From NCBI RefSeq assembly GCF_030272615.1, contig NC_081413.1, positions 555,049,136-555,113,135 on the forward strand: 64,000 nt of DNA. The letters are read 5' to 3'. How positions within the stretch are numbered: the first letter of the stretch is position 1; every line of letters begins with the position of its first letter. Both the position numbers and the translations under genes were made by a program. Positions 1 to 11,035 of the stretch are shown one piece after another. This DNA comes from Cryptomeria japonica. Taxonomy: Eukaryota; Streptophyta; Pinopsida; Cupressales; Cupressaceae. Below the pieces are notes generated by a model. That model saw nothing but the letters and a program-made list of their open reading frames with translations, was not told the DNA's origin and made no database searches.

Positions 1-1106
1 TTGTGGAATAAAAGATGTTGTCATGCTAATTTTGATAATTTGGTTAAGATAAGTAAGTCAAGTGTTGTAAGAGGATTACCCCAACTTGTCAAACCGGATA
101 GTGTGATATGCAAAGATTGGCAAATCGGTAAGATGACCTCAAATTCTTTAAAGAACAAGAATTGTATTTCTAAGAATGTTTTATATTTGGTACATATTTA
201 TCTCTGTGGCCCTATGAGAACAAAGAGTTATTATGGTGATAGGTATTTCATGATCTTCACCCATGCATATTCTAAAATGATGTGGGTGACATTTGAGAGA
301 GAAATCATAAGTATTTAATAATTTTAAATCATTTAAAGCTCTGGTTGAGAAGGAAACTGGTAAGAACTTGAAGTGTTTAAGATTAGACCAAGAAGGTGAA
401 TTTATATTTGATGAATTTGTTAAGTATTGTGATGAATGGGGTATAAAGAGACAGATGTCTACTTTGAGGAAACCACAATAGAATGACATAGTATAAAGGA
501 AGAACAAAACAATAGTTGAAGCTGCAAGAACCATGTTATTGCAGGGTAATGTATCCAAAATGTTTTGGAGAGAAGCAGTTAGTACTCCTATATACACTTA
601 AAATTGAGTATTGGTAAAGAGAGGTAACAATAAGACACCCTATGAGCTATGGTATGGAAAAACCCCTTGTGTAAGTTATTTGAAATTTTTTGGAAGTCAA
701 TGTTTTATTAAGAGAGATAACTACACTGATAAATTTGATGCAAAATCTGATGAGGGAATTTTTCTTGGTTACTCTTCTAAGAGTAAGGCATATAAATGTT
801 ATAATTTGAGAACTAAGAAAATTGTTGAAAGTGCTAATATAAAAGTTGATGATCTATCTAATAAGTCTAAAGGTACAAGATGATCAAAACCTGAAAAGGA
901 TAATAATGAGGAAAACTTTGTGGGCATGAACCAGAGGCAAAAAATAATGAAGAAACAACAAATGTAGAACTAGATGCTCAACCGGTAATCGATGACAGTG
1001 AGGAAGAAAATGAAGAACCTGATGAAGAAGATACAGAACGGGCACATGCAATACTTAGATATTTCAGATTGAATCATTCCCAAGAGAAGATCATTGGTGA
1101 TAGGAA
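1..1106 (+). pseudogene. Ty1/copia pol fragment F1, part 1 (gag_pre-integrase and integrase)
   Basis: Broken copia polyprotein cut off by the window start. It opens in the gag_pre-integrase zinc-binding region (KRCCHANFDNLVKIS, then CKDWQIGKMT, where the usual Cys-x-x-Cys has become Cys-x-Trp). The integrase core follows: the HTDLCGP-type strand reads VHIYLCGP, so the first catalytic Asp is lost, and an RLDQEGEF-type strand stands for the second. Residues 611-883 encode the conserved post-core segment KTPYELWYGKTP, RDNYTDKFDAKSDEGIF and SKAYKCYN. Stops and frameshifts occur, for example TAG at about 479. It ends in the acidic linker before RT (EEDEPDEED), interrupted by element A. The frame resumes at 9157. 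Copia assignment is certain; the lineage looks the same as element I. Confidence 0.9.
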
Positions 1107-2296
1107 TGTTAGGCCCAACATGGAAAGCTAATGTACTGAGAGGGGAGGGGTGAATCAGTACTTCAAAACTTTTCTTCAACAATAACTTTACTGTTATGCA
1201 TAAACTGAATAGTGCAGTAACATAATATAAAGCTAAAACAAATAGATAACAATCATACATGATTCACTCCATAACACATATATTTTGGTTACGCAGAAAC
1301 TCTTGGTTAGAGAGAAAAACTGCGGTGGGGATGGCACCCACAACTTCACTATTGCAATAATAAAGGTTGCTCGGTTAGAGCTACATGTTTAGCTATTTCT
1401 GATAGCTTACCCTATTAGGAGTATCAAGATCTATTAGATCTACCTTGCTAAAGGATTTTACAACACTTAAACTAAATGTTGCACCTAGTTAGAGGCTTTA
1501 CAATTTATAGACTTGATTAGAGTCTTTTACCCTATTAAAGGTTTCTCTTACAACTTCAAAATATTACAATAAATTCATTACAAATATCTGCAACTTTACA
1601 TCTAGAATGTTATAGCAGATTCTATGTGCTTGGAATAATATTACCTTGCTTATAGCATACCTCGGTAACCCATATAGTAACTCGGTAAACCCTTCTATTT
1701 ACTCTGTTCTTTGACTATTCTCTGAAATCCTTCTCGGTGACCTCTGTGTCTCTGTAACAGTCATAACACTTAGTGCTTTCACATGTTTTGCTTTGTATAT
1801 TTCTAAATCTTCTTTCTGTCATGCTACATGTATATTTTTTATCTTAATCCATGTTGTATACATATATCTCTTATGACGGTGATCCATTCATTGCTTCGAT
1901 CTTACAAACATGTTTTATCGAATGAATAATGATGCAAAATATTTCATTGGTTAGATGACCTCAAAATCATACACAATCTTTAAGTGCAATTTCCAATGTG
2001 ATAATGGTTAGATGTTCCTTGATTTTGTAACACGTTTTCATATGTATGTCCAGGTTCAATGAATCTAGTAACATGTTTCACTCGGTGTATAACAACTCGG
2101 TGTGTCATCTTTGCTGCTCGGTAGACATGGAATGATGCTCGGTAGACAGCTTGGTGTATACTGTGCTCTGAGACTACTTTCTTCTATAACCAACTAGACT
2201 GTGCATACCGACTGAATATCTCGGTAGAGATAATGGACTAGAGTATATAGAATAAATTTGAACATAAAAATAATAGCAACTTGATAAGTAGTAACA
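1107..2296 (-). repeat. 3' LTR of element A
   Basis: Aligns along its whole length with 7997-9151 (1,190 versus 1,155 bp, with small indels around 2080-2160). Ends TG...CA. It contains a hairpin at 1133-1161 (GTACTGA/TCAGTAC around a G-rich loop) and at least nine copies of the hexamer CTCGGT. The many differences between the two copies indicate an old insertion. Confidence 0.9.
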
Positions 2297-2309
2297 ATCT
2301 CCCCTTTTG
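2297..2309 (-). promoter_or_regulatory. Polypurine tract of element A
   Basis: Minus strand reads CAAAAGGGGAGAT immediately before the 3' LTR TGTT start, the expected plus-strand priming position. Further purine tracts of the same kind lie inside the element at about 2432-2446, 2579-2590 and 2641-2656. Confidence 0.8.
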
Positions 2310-2903
2310 ACATTAGTTGATATGTTTGACAAAAACTACTTTCAAAGTTATAACTCAATAATCTATATACTTGCAAAATTTGACTATACTGATAGTATAT
2401 ACAATAGTCAATGAAATAGTAAATCCAGATATACTCCCCTTATCGATATACTATACAAAACTCTGATTTTGCATGCTCGGTGAGCAATGCTCTGTGTGCT
2501 ACTCTTGATCTTTGCTTACTGTATTGTTCACTGCTCGGTACACTGCTCTTGGATACTCTACTTTCTCTACTCGGTATACTCCCCCTATATACTATACTCC
2601 TTTTGTTTGATATTATACTTTGATGCTTTGAATACTATATCACTCCCCCTTTTTGACAAACATCAAGACTTAGATACCATTTGGTGGAGGTAACTGGTCA
2701 AAAAAGGATTTGTACTTGGTTGGTGCTTCGGTGAGAGCGATAGAGAGGGAATCCTTTACACTGTCCATTAAAGAATTTTGTGCTTGAATATCAGCCAATA
2801 ATAATATTAAGCCATCTAGAGTGCTTCCCTCTTGTGTAGTAGACAAGGAGGTGGCTCGGTTGATCTGTTCTTGGATGGATGAAAGATGAGGAAGGAATAA
2901 TGT
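2310..2903. other. 3' untranslated stretch of element A
   Basis: No supported ORF. It holds three additional purine tracts (on the minus strand) and several CTCGGT hexamers, and ends at the ORF2 stop. Confidence 0.55.
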
Positions 2904-5900
2904 CTAAAGTGTCATTATGTCCATCCTGATCTTGTGTTCTTCATTTCTTAGGTCCAATTGTTGAGCCATGAGCTGTTGTAACTTTGTATAAAAATTATGA
3001 ACTAAATTTGGCTCAGTGGTCAACTTATTTGAGAGATCGATGATCTCTTTCTCAATTGCTTCTATTTTATTTTTGATGTCTTTAATGAATAAAGAAAATG
3101 TGTAGAGTTTTTGAAATAAATAAAGAATGTGCTTGAGTTGAGGAGTCAACTCAACAATAAATTTGACAAGTTTAACTTTTCCAATAGCTATAGCTTTCTG
3201 TACCTCTTCTATCATTTTTGCAGTGAGCTCCTTGTCTTTTAGCTTGCTCAAATATATCGATGCATCTACTCCAGATGTCTCTATCTTTGTTAGGAGTTCA
3301 TCCAGTTGAATGTGGATGGCTACATCTATTGACACTAGAGCTTTCGGTAGCATATCTATTAAGAGTTCTTTCACCTTCTGAAGTACTTTATTTTTCTTTT
3401 GAATAGCCATTTGCTTCTCTTGTTCGGCCTTTGCTTTGCATAGTTCACCAAAATCAATGAGTGCTTGCCCCTTTAATTTTGATATGTCTACGTTGGGCAA
3501 CACTATTGGTTTTGAAAAATCAACTTTAAAACTATGCTTTTTCATCTTCTTTTCTTTACCTTTCACCGATGGAACTAAGACAATGGCTTGTGAGGCTTGA
3601 TGACCCTCGGTAGGTTGCTCAGTAGAGGCAACACTTTGGTCAGTTTCCTTAGCCTCTGTAGAGTCCTTTGGTGTCTCGGTACTCGGTGTCTCAGTTGCAA
3701 CATTTTCAGTGCTAGAAGGTGCTTGAGATGTTTGTTCTTGAGTAGTACCTTCTCCTATTGTAGTCTTGTGACCTTCGATGCCTTGATTCATATCCTGAGG
3801 GGTTTCGGTTGAGACAGGTTGATTAATCGGTGGATAAGGCTAAACTTGTTCCAAGACTGATTCACTGGATACAAGTTTTGCATATGCATTGCCTTCTATC
3901 ATTTCCTATTCCGGTGCCTCTGTATCCATGATATCTTCATCTATTTGAATGGTGTCAGTAGGGTCTTGCTCGGTAACATCAGGATCTTGCTCGGTGACAT
4001 CAACAATTTCAACTGTAGCTTGCTCACCGGCATCCTTGATTTTAAAGATTTCCTGCCACTTTACTTTTGTCTCATTTTCTACTTCAATATACAACCCATT
4101 CATCAGTTTTAAGGCTCTTTGTTTGACAAGAAACTTTGAGTTGTAGGTTGTCAGATGTTCTTTTATTTTAGCTACTGACATGTCAGGAAAGAGATGTACC
4201 AGACTTCTTTCTCTGATCTGTTTCTCTGAGTCCATTGCATACTTCCACCTATTGTCAATATGTAAATATAATTCATTTGGAAGTGAATTAGATAGTTCCA
4301 ATGGAGCTAACCGAAATTTTAGAAGTGTGCAGATGACAGCTTCTTCAGTTTGTCTCTTTTCATCATTATTTCTAGTTTCATACTTAACATATCTAAATGA
4401 TCCAAATCCACCATATTCTTTCAGATTAGCACAGAAGTTTTCAACACTATGTACATTTACCTTCTTTCTATTGACAATTTGAAATTTGCTTGCGTCCTCA
4501 GATTCAGTATCACTAGACTCTTTTGCCAAAATGAGTCTCTGAGTAGATTTCTTGTATATTTTTGTTACCTTGGGAACAGTAACACTTTTTGTTTTCTTAC
4601 TCGGTGAAGCTACAGATGCTTTAGTGTTAGGTCGCTTTACTGGAGGAGTCAGTGAGGCCTTTGATGAATCCAGTTTCTTTCTTTTCAACACTTTACCGTT
4701 AGGCAATTCAGTGCTTAGTGTTATAGTTGCCTCTTGTGCTTCAGATTCCTCTTCGGTAATAGCTATAGTGCCTTTGACAAGTGTGGAGGAAGAGTCTTCT
4801 CCAAATTTCTCTGACAATGCCTTTATCATCTTTGTAGCCTTTCTTGTAGCTTTGGGTACTACAATGCTCATCTTTACCTTTTCCTTCACTTCCTCATAGG
4901 TTCCATACCTCAGCTCGGTAGCATGCCTCGGTAATGTGAGAAATGCATCAACTTGTTGTTGTGTGATGTCAAAATCAATTTCATAACCCATAGGTGACAA
5001 AGATTGAGTTCTCGGTTCCACAACATTCACATAACAGTAATCAGTGTCTACTTCAAAACATATGTCATTTTTGTATTTCTCCACTAGCTGGGGTGGAATT
5101 CTATACCTGTTATGCATCTTCTCTTGAAATTTACTAAAGTAATGATCCATAATATCATTAAAATTATCACCTAACTTCTTAATGAAGTCATTAATCTGAT
5201 GGGTGATTGGTCGGTGTAGTTCCCAAACAACTTTACCGACCGATGGAAAGAATTTTTCAAAATAGAAAAACATGCATACAAGTAGTGATTCAAACTTTAG
5301 TGTATTAGCCGAGTTGTTCTTCTTCGGCTTCCTGATGGTGTTCAGGTTCTCAAATAGGTTTTTCAACAACACCTCACATAAATCAATTTTCATTCCCCTT
5401 TTCACAATTTTGTATGCTAGGTCTACTGCTACACAGGGTACACTGTTTTCCCTTGCTGATTGGAAGAAACAGTAACCTATTACTCTAATGGAAAATTTTA
5501 GTTCTTCATCTGTGACATTGTTCAATTTCAGTCCTCTGCAATCAGATTCCACTCTGGTTAAACTGATCAATTCCTTCTGTGATATCATCTTTTGGGCTCG
5601 GGCATGATCATAAATGGGGTAACTGGTAATCAGATGAATGATTTCCTTGGTAATCTTAAATGGTTTCTCTTCTAGCCACATGAAATCATTGTGAACTCTG
5701 CTCAGAACAAACTTGATCCACTAGGGTTTGAACACACGGGGATAGGTTAGGGCTTCAGTTAATCCCTTGATCTTAATGTGCTCATACTTGCTATTCAATT
5801 TACCATCTATGCACAATTCATCATAGGTGTCTTTGATTTCAACATGACCGAGTTATTCAACATGACATTTGGTGAAGAATCTCACATCCTCGACTAATAA

Positions 5901-6032
5901 CACTCTATCTAGGATGAGTGAGAATGCGGTTTTGTCATCGAGTTCAGATGCAACTTTTGGAGTCAGAGAGTATTTTAGTGAGGGATTTTCTACATTCTTA
6001 ACAACGATGGGATCTTGGATCTTAGATGCCAT
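2904..6032 (-). pseudogene. ORF2 of element A, novel ~1,040-codon protein
   Basis: One minus-strand frame from ATG at 6032 to the stop at 2904, broken only by in-frame stops: two between 5681 and 6032, plus ones near 3906 and 3841. Residues 118-709 (5681-3906) are an uninterrupted 591-aa stretch. The N-terminal third matches ORF2 of B and C, with the motif LSRVHNDFM..E...IT..IIHLIT and a later VGKVVWELHRPIT / MGYEIDFD block. Next comes a basic Ser/Thr/Lys-rich segment, then repeats of V-T-E-Q-D-P. The last ~295 residues (3791-2904) begin acidic and Thr/Gln-rich and then turn into a long Lys/Glu/Leu coiled coil ending in DLRNEEHKIRMDIMTL. No catalytic motif, signal peptide or membrane span is visible. 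I do not recognise the family. Related by position, but not shown to be homologous, to the env-like coiled-coil ORF of Sirevirus copia elements. Confidence 0.75.
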
Positions 6033-6581
6033 TGTAGATTTCAGATAAAAGCTAACAAAGGATCCTTAGGGTTTCAGGATTTTCAAACGGCAGGCGCTTT
6101 ATACTTAGTAGATAATAGCAACTTGATAAGATCGGTAAACTAGCTTAACAATGCATTGAGATTGATGTAAATACCTTGAATTTTCTTTGTAGGAGGTTTG
6201 ATCGCCTTACATTTTCTTTGCTTTGCCCTCTCGAAAACTTGGTAAGTAAAAATGACTGCAAAAAATGTTTTAAGTACACAATATACCTTATTGGGCTCCG
6301 TGCAGGTTAGGTCAAAAACATTAAATGCACTTGGTTCCACTTAACTTCCTTTCCTTTTTCCGCTTTAACCAAGTAACCAAACTTCCTTCATTCACCGACT
6401 AGACAGGTTTCCTGTATACACCGACTTGACAGGTTTCCTATATAGTGCTCCAAAAGACTTTGATAGAATTTCAAACTTACTAATACATCTTAATTATGCA
6501 GATTTGAATTAAGTACATAATAAAATAGGAACTGTTAAGATTTAACCTTGAGAGAATGCAGTCCCTTCATACCTTTACCGA
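6033..6581. other. ORF1-ORF2 spacer of element A
   Basis: About 550 bp between the end of the CCHC ORF and the ORF2 start. Short ORFs here show no resemblance to anything and have no counterpart in B or C. Confidence 0.5.
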
Positions 6582-7960
6582 TTAATTTGGAATAGGTGCA
6601 CCTAACTCGGTACGTAAGGTGCTTTCTTTATTTGACACAATTTCCTTCTTTTTCCAAATCATCTTTAAATTGTCTTTTATTTCTTCAGTGTCTTTTCTAG
6701 GTTGATCTCTGCAATCTCCAACCAAGTGTCCAACTTTGTGACAATGAAAACATGTCATACCAGGATTTCTCCATGATCTTTGGTTGTTCATTCCAACCCT
6801 TATAAAATAGTTGGCACTTATATGTCCATATCTTCCACAACATTCACACCATATCCTTGTATTGTAATCCCATGGTATTGTAGAATACTATCGGTAAGGA
6901 TCTATGTGAGCTCAGTAACCTCTAGCATTAGCTCAGTGTGCAGACCACATATAGTTATTTTGCTTCAGCCAACACTTCTCGGTACTATGTCCATATCTAT
7001 TGTAGTTTTTACAAAACCCTTTGAATTTTGCCTTTTGATAATTGTTGACAGACTTTGTCCTACATTGATTAGATGTGTGACCATATTTATTGCAATTGTA
7101 ACAATAACCTTTGGACTTAGTGACATTCGGTTGCTTACCTTTTCTGATTTGGCACATGTTGGTAGTGTGACCTTGATTTCCATAGTAGTTGCAAATAGGC
7201 TTCTTTCTTTTGATGTTATTCTTGTTTCCAGCTTGCTTTGATGATTCTCCTCTCTCGGTACTATGAATTCCCTTCTCGGTAGAGTCTTTTCCTTTATAAC
7301 CGAGTCCTACATCTTTGTTGGGTCATCTTGTATTTAGTTGCTCATCCAACATCTTTGATGCTTCATAACTCTTCTTCGGAGTTTCTTTGGATTTCTTCTA
7401 TGTTTCAAGTTCATTGGTTAACCTTGATACTTCAAGTTTCAATGCTTGATTCTCATCATTTTTCAGATTTGCTTCATGATGTGCATAACCTAGTTGATCT
7501 GACAGGTTTTGTTGAATTCTAGTCATCCTTGTGATTTCATCATTCTTATCAGATACTAAGACTTCGAGTTGTTGTTTCTCTCTTTCTAGATCTCTTACTT
7601 TATCCTCGGCTATCCTCAATGCATCAAGATTTTTAGTCATCTATGTGTTGAAATGTTCATGTTCTCTTTTCATTGCTTTTAGTCAATCAGCCAGTGTTTT
7701 GTTCTTTTCTTTCAATACTCCAATCATTTCTTTAGTCTCTTTAGATATACTGTTCTCAGATGATGTCTCAATTTGTTCCACTAACTCTTGAGAGTCCTGC
7801 AAATCATCAGATAATCTTCTTCTCACTTTTAGATATTTTTGTATTTGTTTTTGCATGTCTACAATCACTTGATTAGCATGATCCATCTCTTCTTGCAGAT
7901 ACACAATCCTCCAAGATTGTTTATAGCCTTCCAATGATAAGATATTTCTCTTTAGGCAGT
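6582..7960 (-). pseudogene. ORF1 of element A, gag-like coiled coil with CCHC knuckles
   Basis: Begins just after the primer site. The original ATG appears lost; the frame around KRNILSLEGYKQSW is open from about 7960. The first ~185 codons (7934-7398) are a heptad-rich coiled coil. Then come five knuckle motifs: CNYYGNQGHTTNMC, CYNCNKYGHTSNQC, CKNYNRYGHSTEKC, CECCGRYGHISANY and CFHCHKVGHLVGDC. Two have Tyr for the second Cys and one has lost its last Cys. CCHC knuckles bind nucleic acid in gag proteins, so a nucleocapsid-like role is likely. Broken by several frameshifts and stops. Unusual for copia-related gag, which normally has one or two knuckles. Confidence 0.75.
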
Positions 7961-7982
7961 TAAACCCTTTTCCAAGATTGTA

Positions 7983-7996
7983 GCTCTAATACCAAT
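7983..7996 (-). promoter_or_regulatory. Primer-binding site of element A
   Basis: Minus strand ATTGGTATTAGAGC abuts the 5' LTR. It differs at one position from TGGTATCAGAGC, the initiator-Met tRNA complement usual in plant copia elements. Identical to the sites of B and C. Confidence 0.82.
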
Positions 7997-9151
7997 TGTT
8001 AGGCCCAATATGGAAAGCTAATATACTGAGAGGGGAGGGGTGAATCACTACTTCAAAACTTTTCTTCAACAATAAATTTATTGTTATGCATAAACCAAAT
8101 AGTGAAGTAACATAATATAAAGCTAAAACAAATAGATAACAATCATACATGATTCACTCCATAACACATATATTTTGGTTACGTAGAAACTCTTGGTTAG
8201 AGAGAAAAACTGCGGTGGGGATGGCACCCACAACTTCACTACTACAATAATAAAGGTTTCTCAGTTAGAGCTACATGTTTAGCTATTTCTGATAGCTTAC
8301 CCAGTTAGGAGTATCAAGATCTATTAGATCTACCTTGCTAAAGGATTTTACAACACTTAAACTAAATGTTGCACCTGGTTAGAGGCTTTACAATTTATAG
8401 ACTTGATTAGAGTCTTTTACCCTATTAAAGGTTTCTCTTACAACTTCAAAATATTACAATAAAATCATTACAAATATCTACAACTTTACATCTAGAATGT
8501 TATAGCAGATTCTATGTGCTCAGAATAAGATTACCTTGCTTATAGCATACCTCGGTAACCCATATAGTAACTCGGTAAACCCTTCTGTTTACTCTGTTCT
8601 TTGACTATTCTCTGAAATCCTTCTTGGTGACCTCTGTGTCTCTATAACAGTCATAACACTTAGTGCTTTCACATGTTTTGCTTTGTATATTTCTAAATCT
8701 TCCTTTCTGTCATGCTACATGTATATTTCTGATCTTAATCCATGTTGTATAATTAGATCTCTTATGATGGTGATCCATTCATTGCTTCAATCTTACAAAC
8801 ATGTTTTATCGAATGAATAACCATGCAAAATATTTCATTGGTTAGATGACCTCAAAATCATACACAATCTTTAAGTGCAATTTCCAATGTGATAACGGTT
8901 AGATGTTCCTTGATTTTGTAACATGTTTTCATATGTATGTCCAAGTTCAATGAATCTGGTAACACATTTCACTCGCTGTGTCATCTTTGTTGCTCGGTAG
9001 ACAGCTCGGTGTATACAACGCTCTGAGACTACTTTCTTCTATAACCGACTAGACTGTGCATACTGACTGAATATCTCAGTAGAGATAACCGACTAGAGTA
9101 TATAGAATAACTTTGAACATAAAACTAATGGCAACTTGATAAGTAGTAACA
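7997..9151 (-). repeat. 5' LTR of element A
   Basis: Partner of 1107-2296. The U5-side hairpin (about 8024-8052) is partly decayed here. Right boundary fixed by the target duplication at 9152-9156. Confidence 0.9.
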
Positions 9152-9691
9152 AAGAATGCAGGTGTGCAAACCAGGAGAAAGATTTAAGAGAACTCATGCT
9201 TGATATCTACAATTGAACCCAAGACAATTAAGGAAGCACTAAAGGATGATGATTGGGTGAATGAATGAATGAAGAATTAGATCAAATTGAGAAGAATCAG
9301 ACATGATCACTTGTTCCTAGACCGAAGGATAAGAATGTAATTGGAATAAAATAGGTCTTTAGGAATAAATTGGATGGAGAAGGAAGAATTGTAAGAAACA
9401 AGGCAAGGTTATTCTGCAAAGGGTATGCTTAATAAGAAGGTGCAGATAATGGTGAAACATTTACTCCCGTTGCTAGATTAGAAGGAGTAAGGATGTTGCT
9501 CGCATTTGCTACATATAAGGGATTTAAAGTTTACCAAATGGGTGTCAAGTCAACCTTTCTAAATTGGATTCTAGAAGAAAAGTATACATTGAACAACATG
9601 ATGTATTTTCCTTGACTGATGATAAGGACATGGTGTGTAAATTGCATAAAGAACTATATGGTTTAAAGTAGGCACGAACTGAGATTACATG
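9152..9691 (+). pseudogene. Copia F1, part 2 (reverse transcriptase N-terminus)
   Basis: Continuation of the copia pol of 1-1106 after element A. It encodes the start of RT in broken frames: [63 protein letters not shown] and KVYQMGVKSTFLN. The Asp of the usual QMDVKSAFLNG motif is Gly here, so a catalytic residue is gone. It ends at KELYGLK followed by a stop, where solo LTR G interrupts; the frame picks up again at 10992. Confidence 0.85.
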
Positions 9692-10986
9692 TGTTAGGAT
9701 AATCGGTGAACAACTAAGAGGGGGCGGGGGTGAATTAGTTGTTAATAGATTATAACAATTAATCCACTATACAACCTTAAACTAGACCACATAAATGTTA
9801 AATATCGAAATAGCAGAAACAGATACCAGTAAACATGGCTCTGTGTGTTTGTAACTCACTATAGGTGACCTAATGGCCGTCGCCTGATACAACTCAACAA
9901 TAAAATAGATAATCAACACAATGCAACCATACCACATAACACCATGATTTTTATGTGGAAAACCCGATAAACCACGGTGGGAAGCCTACCCATAGTTAGA
10001 TGATACTTCTGCAGAAAGTATGTGATACAATGAGGGGCCTGCACATGTAGGAAGGCACACTGCCTAGAGCGCACTGCTCATTAAAAAATAGTCTCACTGA
10101 CTAAAGAGAGGTTAAAATCACCTAAAGATAATTGGAAAACAATCTAGTAGAATGAAATGCTAGAGACAACATCTACCATGCTTGATTATAGTCTCTGCTA
10201 AGCTCAATGCCAGAGGCCTTTGACCTCTTACATAAACCCAATTCGATCTTCAATGATCGACCTAATCATCTGCCTGAATGATATTACAATATTCACACAT
10301 TACATTTCCTTTTTCATCTCCACACACATCTGATCTACAATGAGATCTTACATTGATTTATACCAACCCTAAGGCCTGAACCAATTAGGTCGGCCACGTA
10401 AATATATTACAATAAGTTCATTACATATATCCATATTACAATGATATGCCATGTCAGATTTGGACCAAAATAACATTAACAAATCCATAAATTATCCCAG
10501 TAACGTGTAGAGAACATGTTAGCATGATACCGATCCATAACCTAGATAGGCACCAGACCTATTCTGGGTCCACCATGCCAAAGTGATATCTCCACCCGAT
10601 TGAATCATGATTAGAGAACATCTTCTGCATCCTGAATTCCATCTAGAAGCTGCACCAACACCACTTATGCATCATGTCAAGGATTCTCAATAAAAGATCT
10701 GCCGGTAAAACCTTGAACCTATGTCGGTAAGGGTTTACTAGAGTGTATGGTAGCATCAGATTACCAAGTCAATGCCATCTAACCAAGGCATGCTCTAGAA
10801 GCATGTACCACATATAACCAAACACATTCCATTTATCCAAACATGTCGGAAGTGTCCAACAGATAGTCCCTTCTGTCGGTAACACTAGATCTTTTGCCAG
10901 TAACCAAAACCTGTCATACAACTAGTGTTGACATCAATGACAAAAATTAAATGCAACACATAATCAATCCTTCCATATTGCCAACA
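9692..10986 (-). mobile_element. Solo LTR G (copia-like)
   Basis: A 1,295-bp TGTTAGGATA...CCAACA unit flanked by a perfect ACATG duplication (9687-9691, 10987-10991). The interrupted copia codons L-H-A-H-L-I-K read through once it is removed. No internal region, primer site or purine tract, so a solo LTR left by LTR-LTR recombination. Orientation is taken from the G-rich hairpin at 9709-9743 (stem AACAACTAA/TTAGTTGTT), which lies at the primer-site end in the complete elements. Confidence 0.88.
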
Positions 10987-10991
10987 ACATG

Positions 10992-11035
10992 CACATTTGA
11001 TAAAAAATGGATTCCAACATATCAGTGAGGACAAC
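10992..11035 (+). pseudogene. Copia F1, part 3 (RT remnant)
   Basis: A 44-bp tail of F1 that completes the LHAHLIKNGFQHISEDN segment of copia RT, then is cut by gypsy LTR H. Nothing after H continues it on the + strand. Confidence 0.75.

Larger units (their letters stand above)
1107..9151 (-). mobile_element. Element A: pol-less LTR retrotransposon (gag-like ORF1 + ORF2)
   Basis: Complete minus-strand element of 8,045 bp between two LTRs (1107-2296 and 7997-9151), both TGTTAGGCCC...AACA on the + strand. Target duplication is AGGAA (1102-1106) versus AAGAA (9152-9156), one mismatch, and the interrupted copia F1 frame resumes after it. On the minus strand the primer site ATTGGTATTAGAGC directly follows the 5' LTR and a purine tract AAAAGGGGAGAT precedes the 3' LTR. 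The 5.7-kb interior encodes only a coiled-coil/CCHC protein and a long second ORF. I found no protease, integrase, RT or RNase H motif on either strand, so replication enzymes would have to come from elsewhere. Same family as B and C. Confidence 0.87.

Noticed and set aside
6140-6340. 66-codon minus-strand ORF between ORF1 and ORF2 of A
   Set aside because: No counterpart in the spacers of B or C and no recognisable content.
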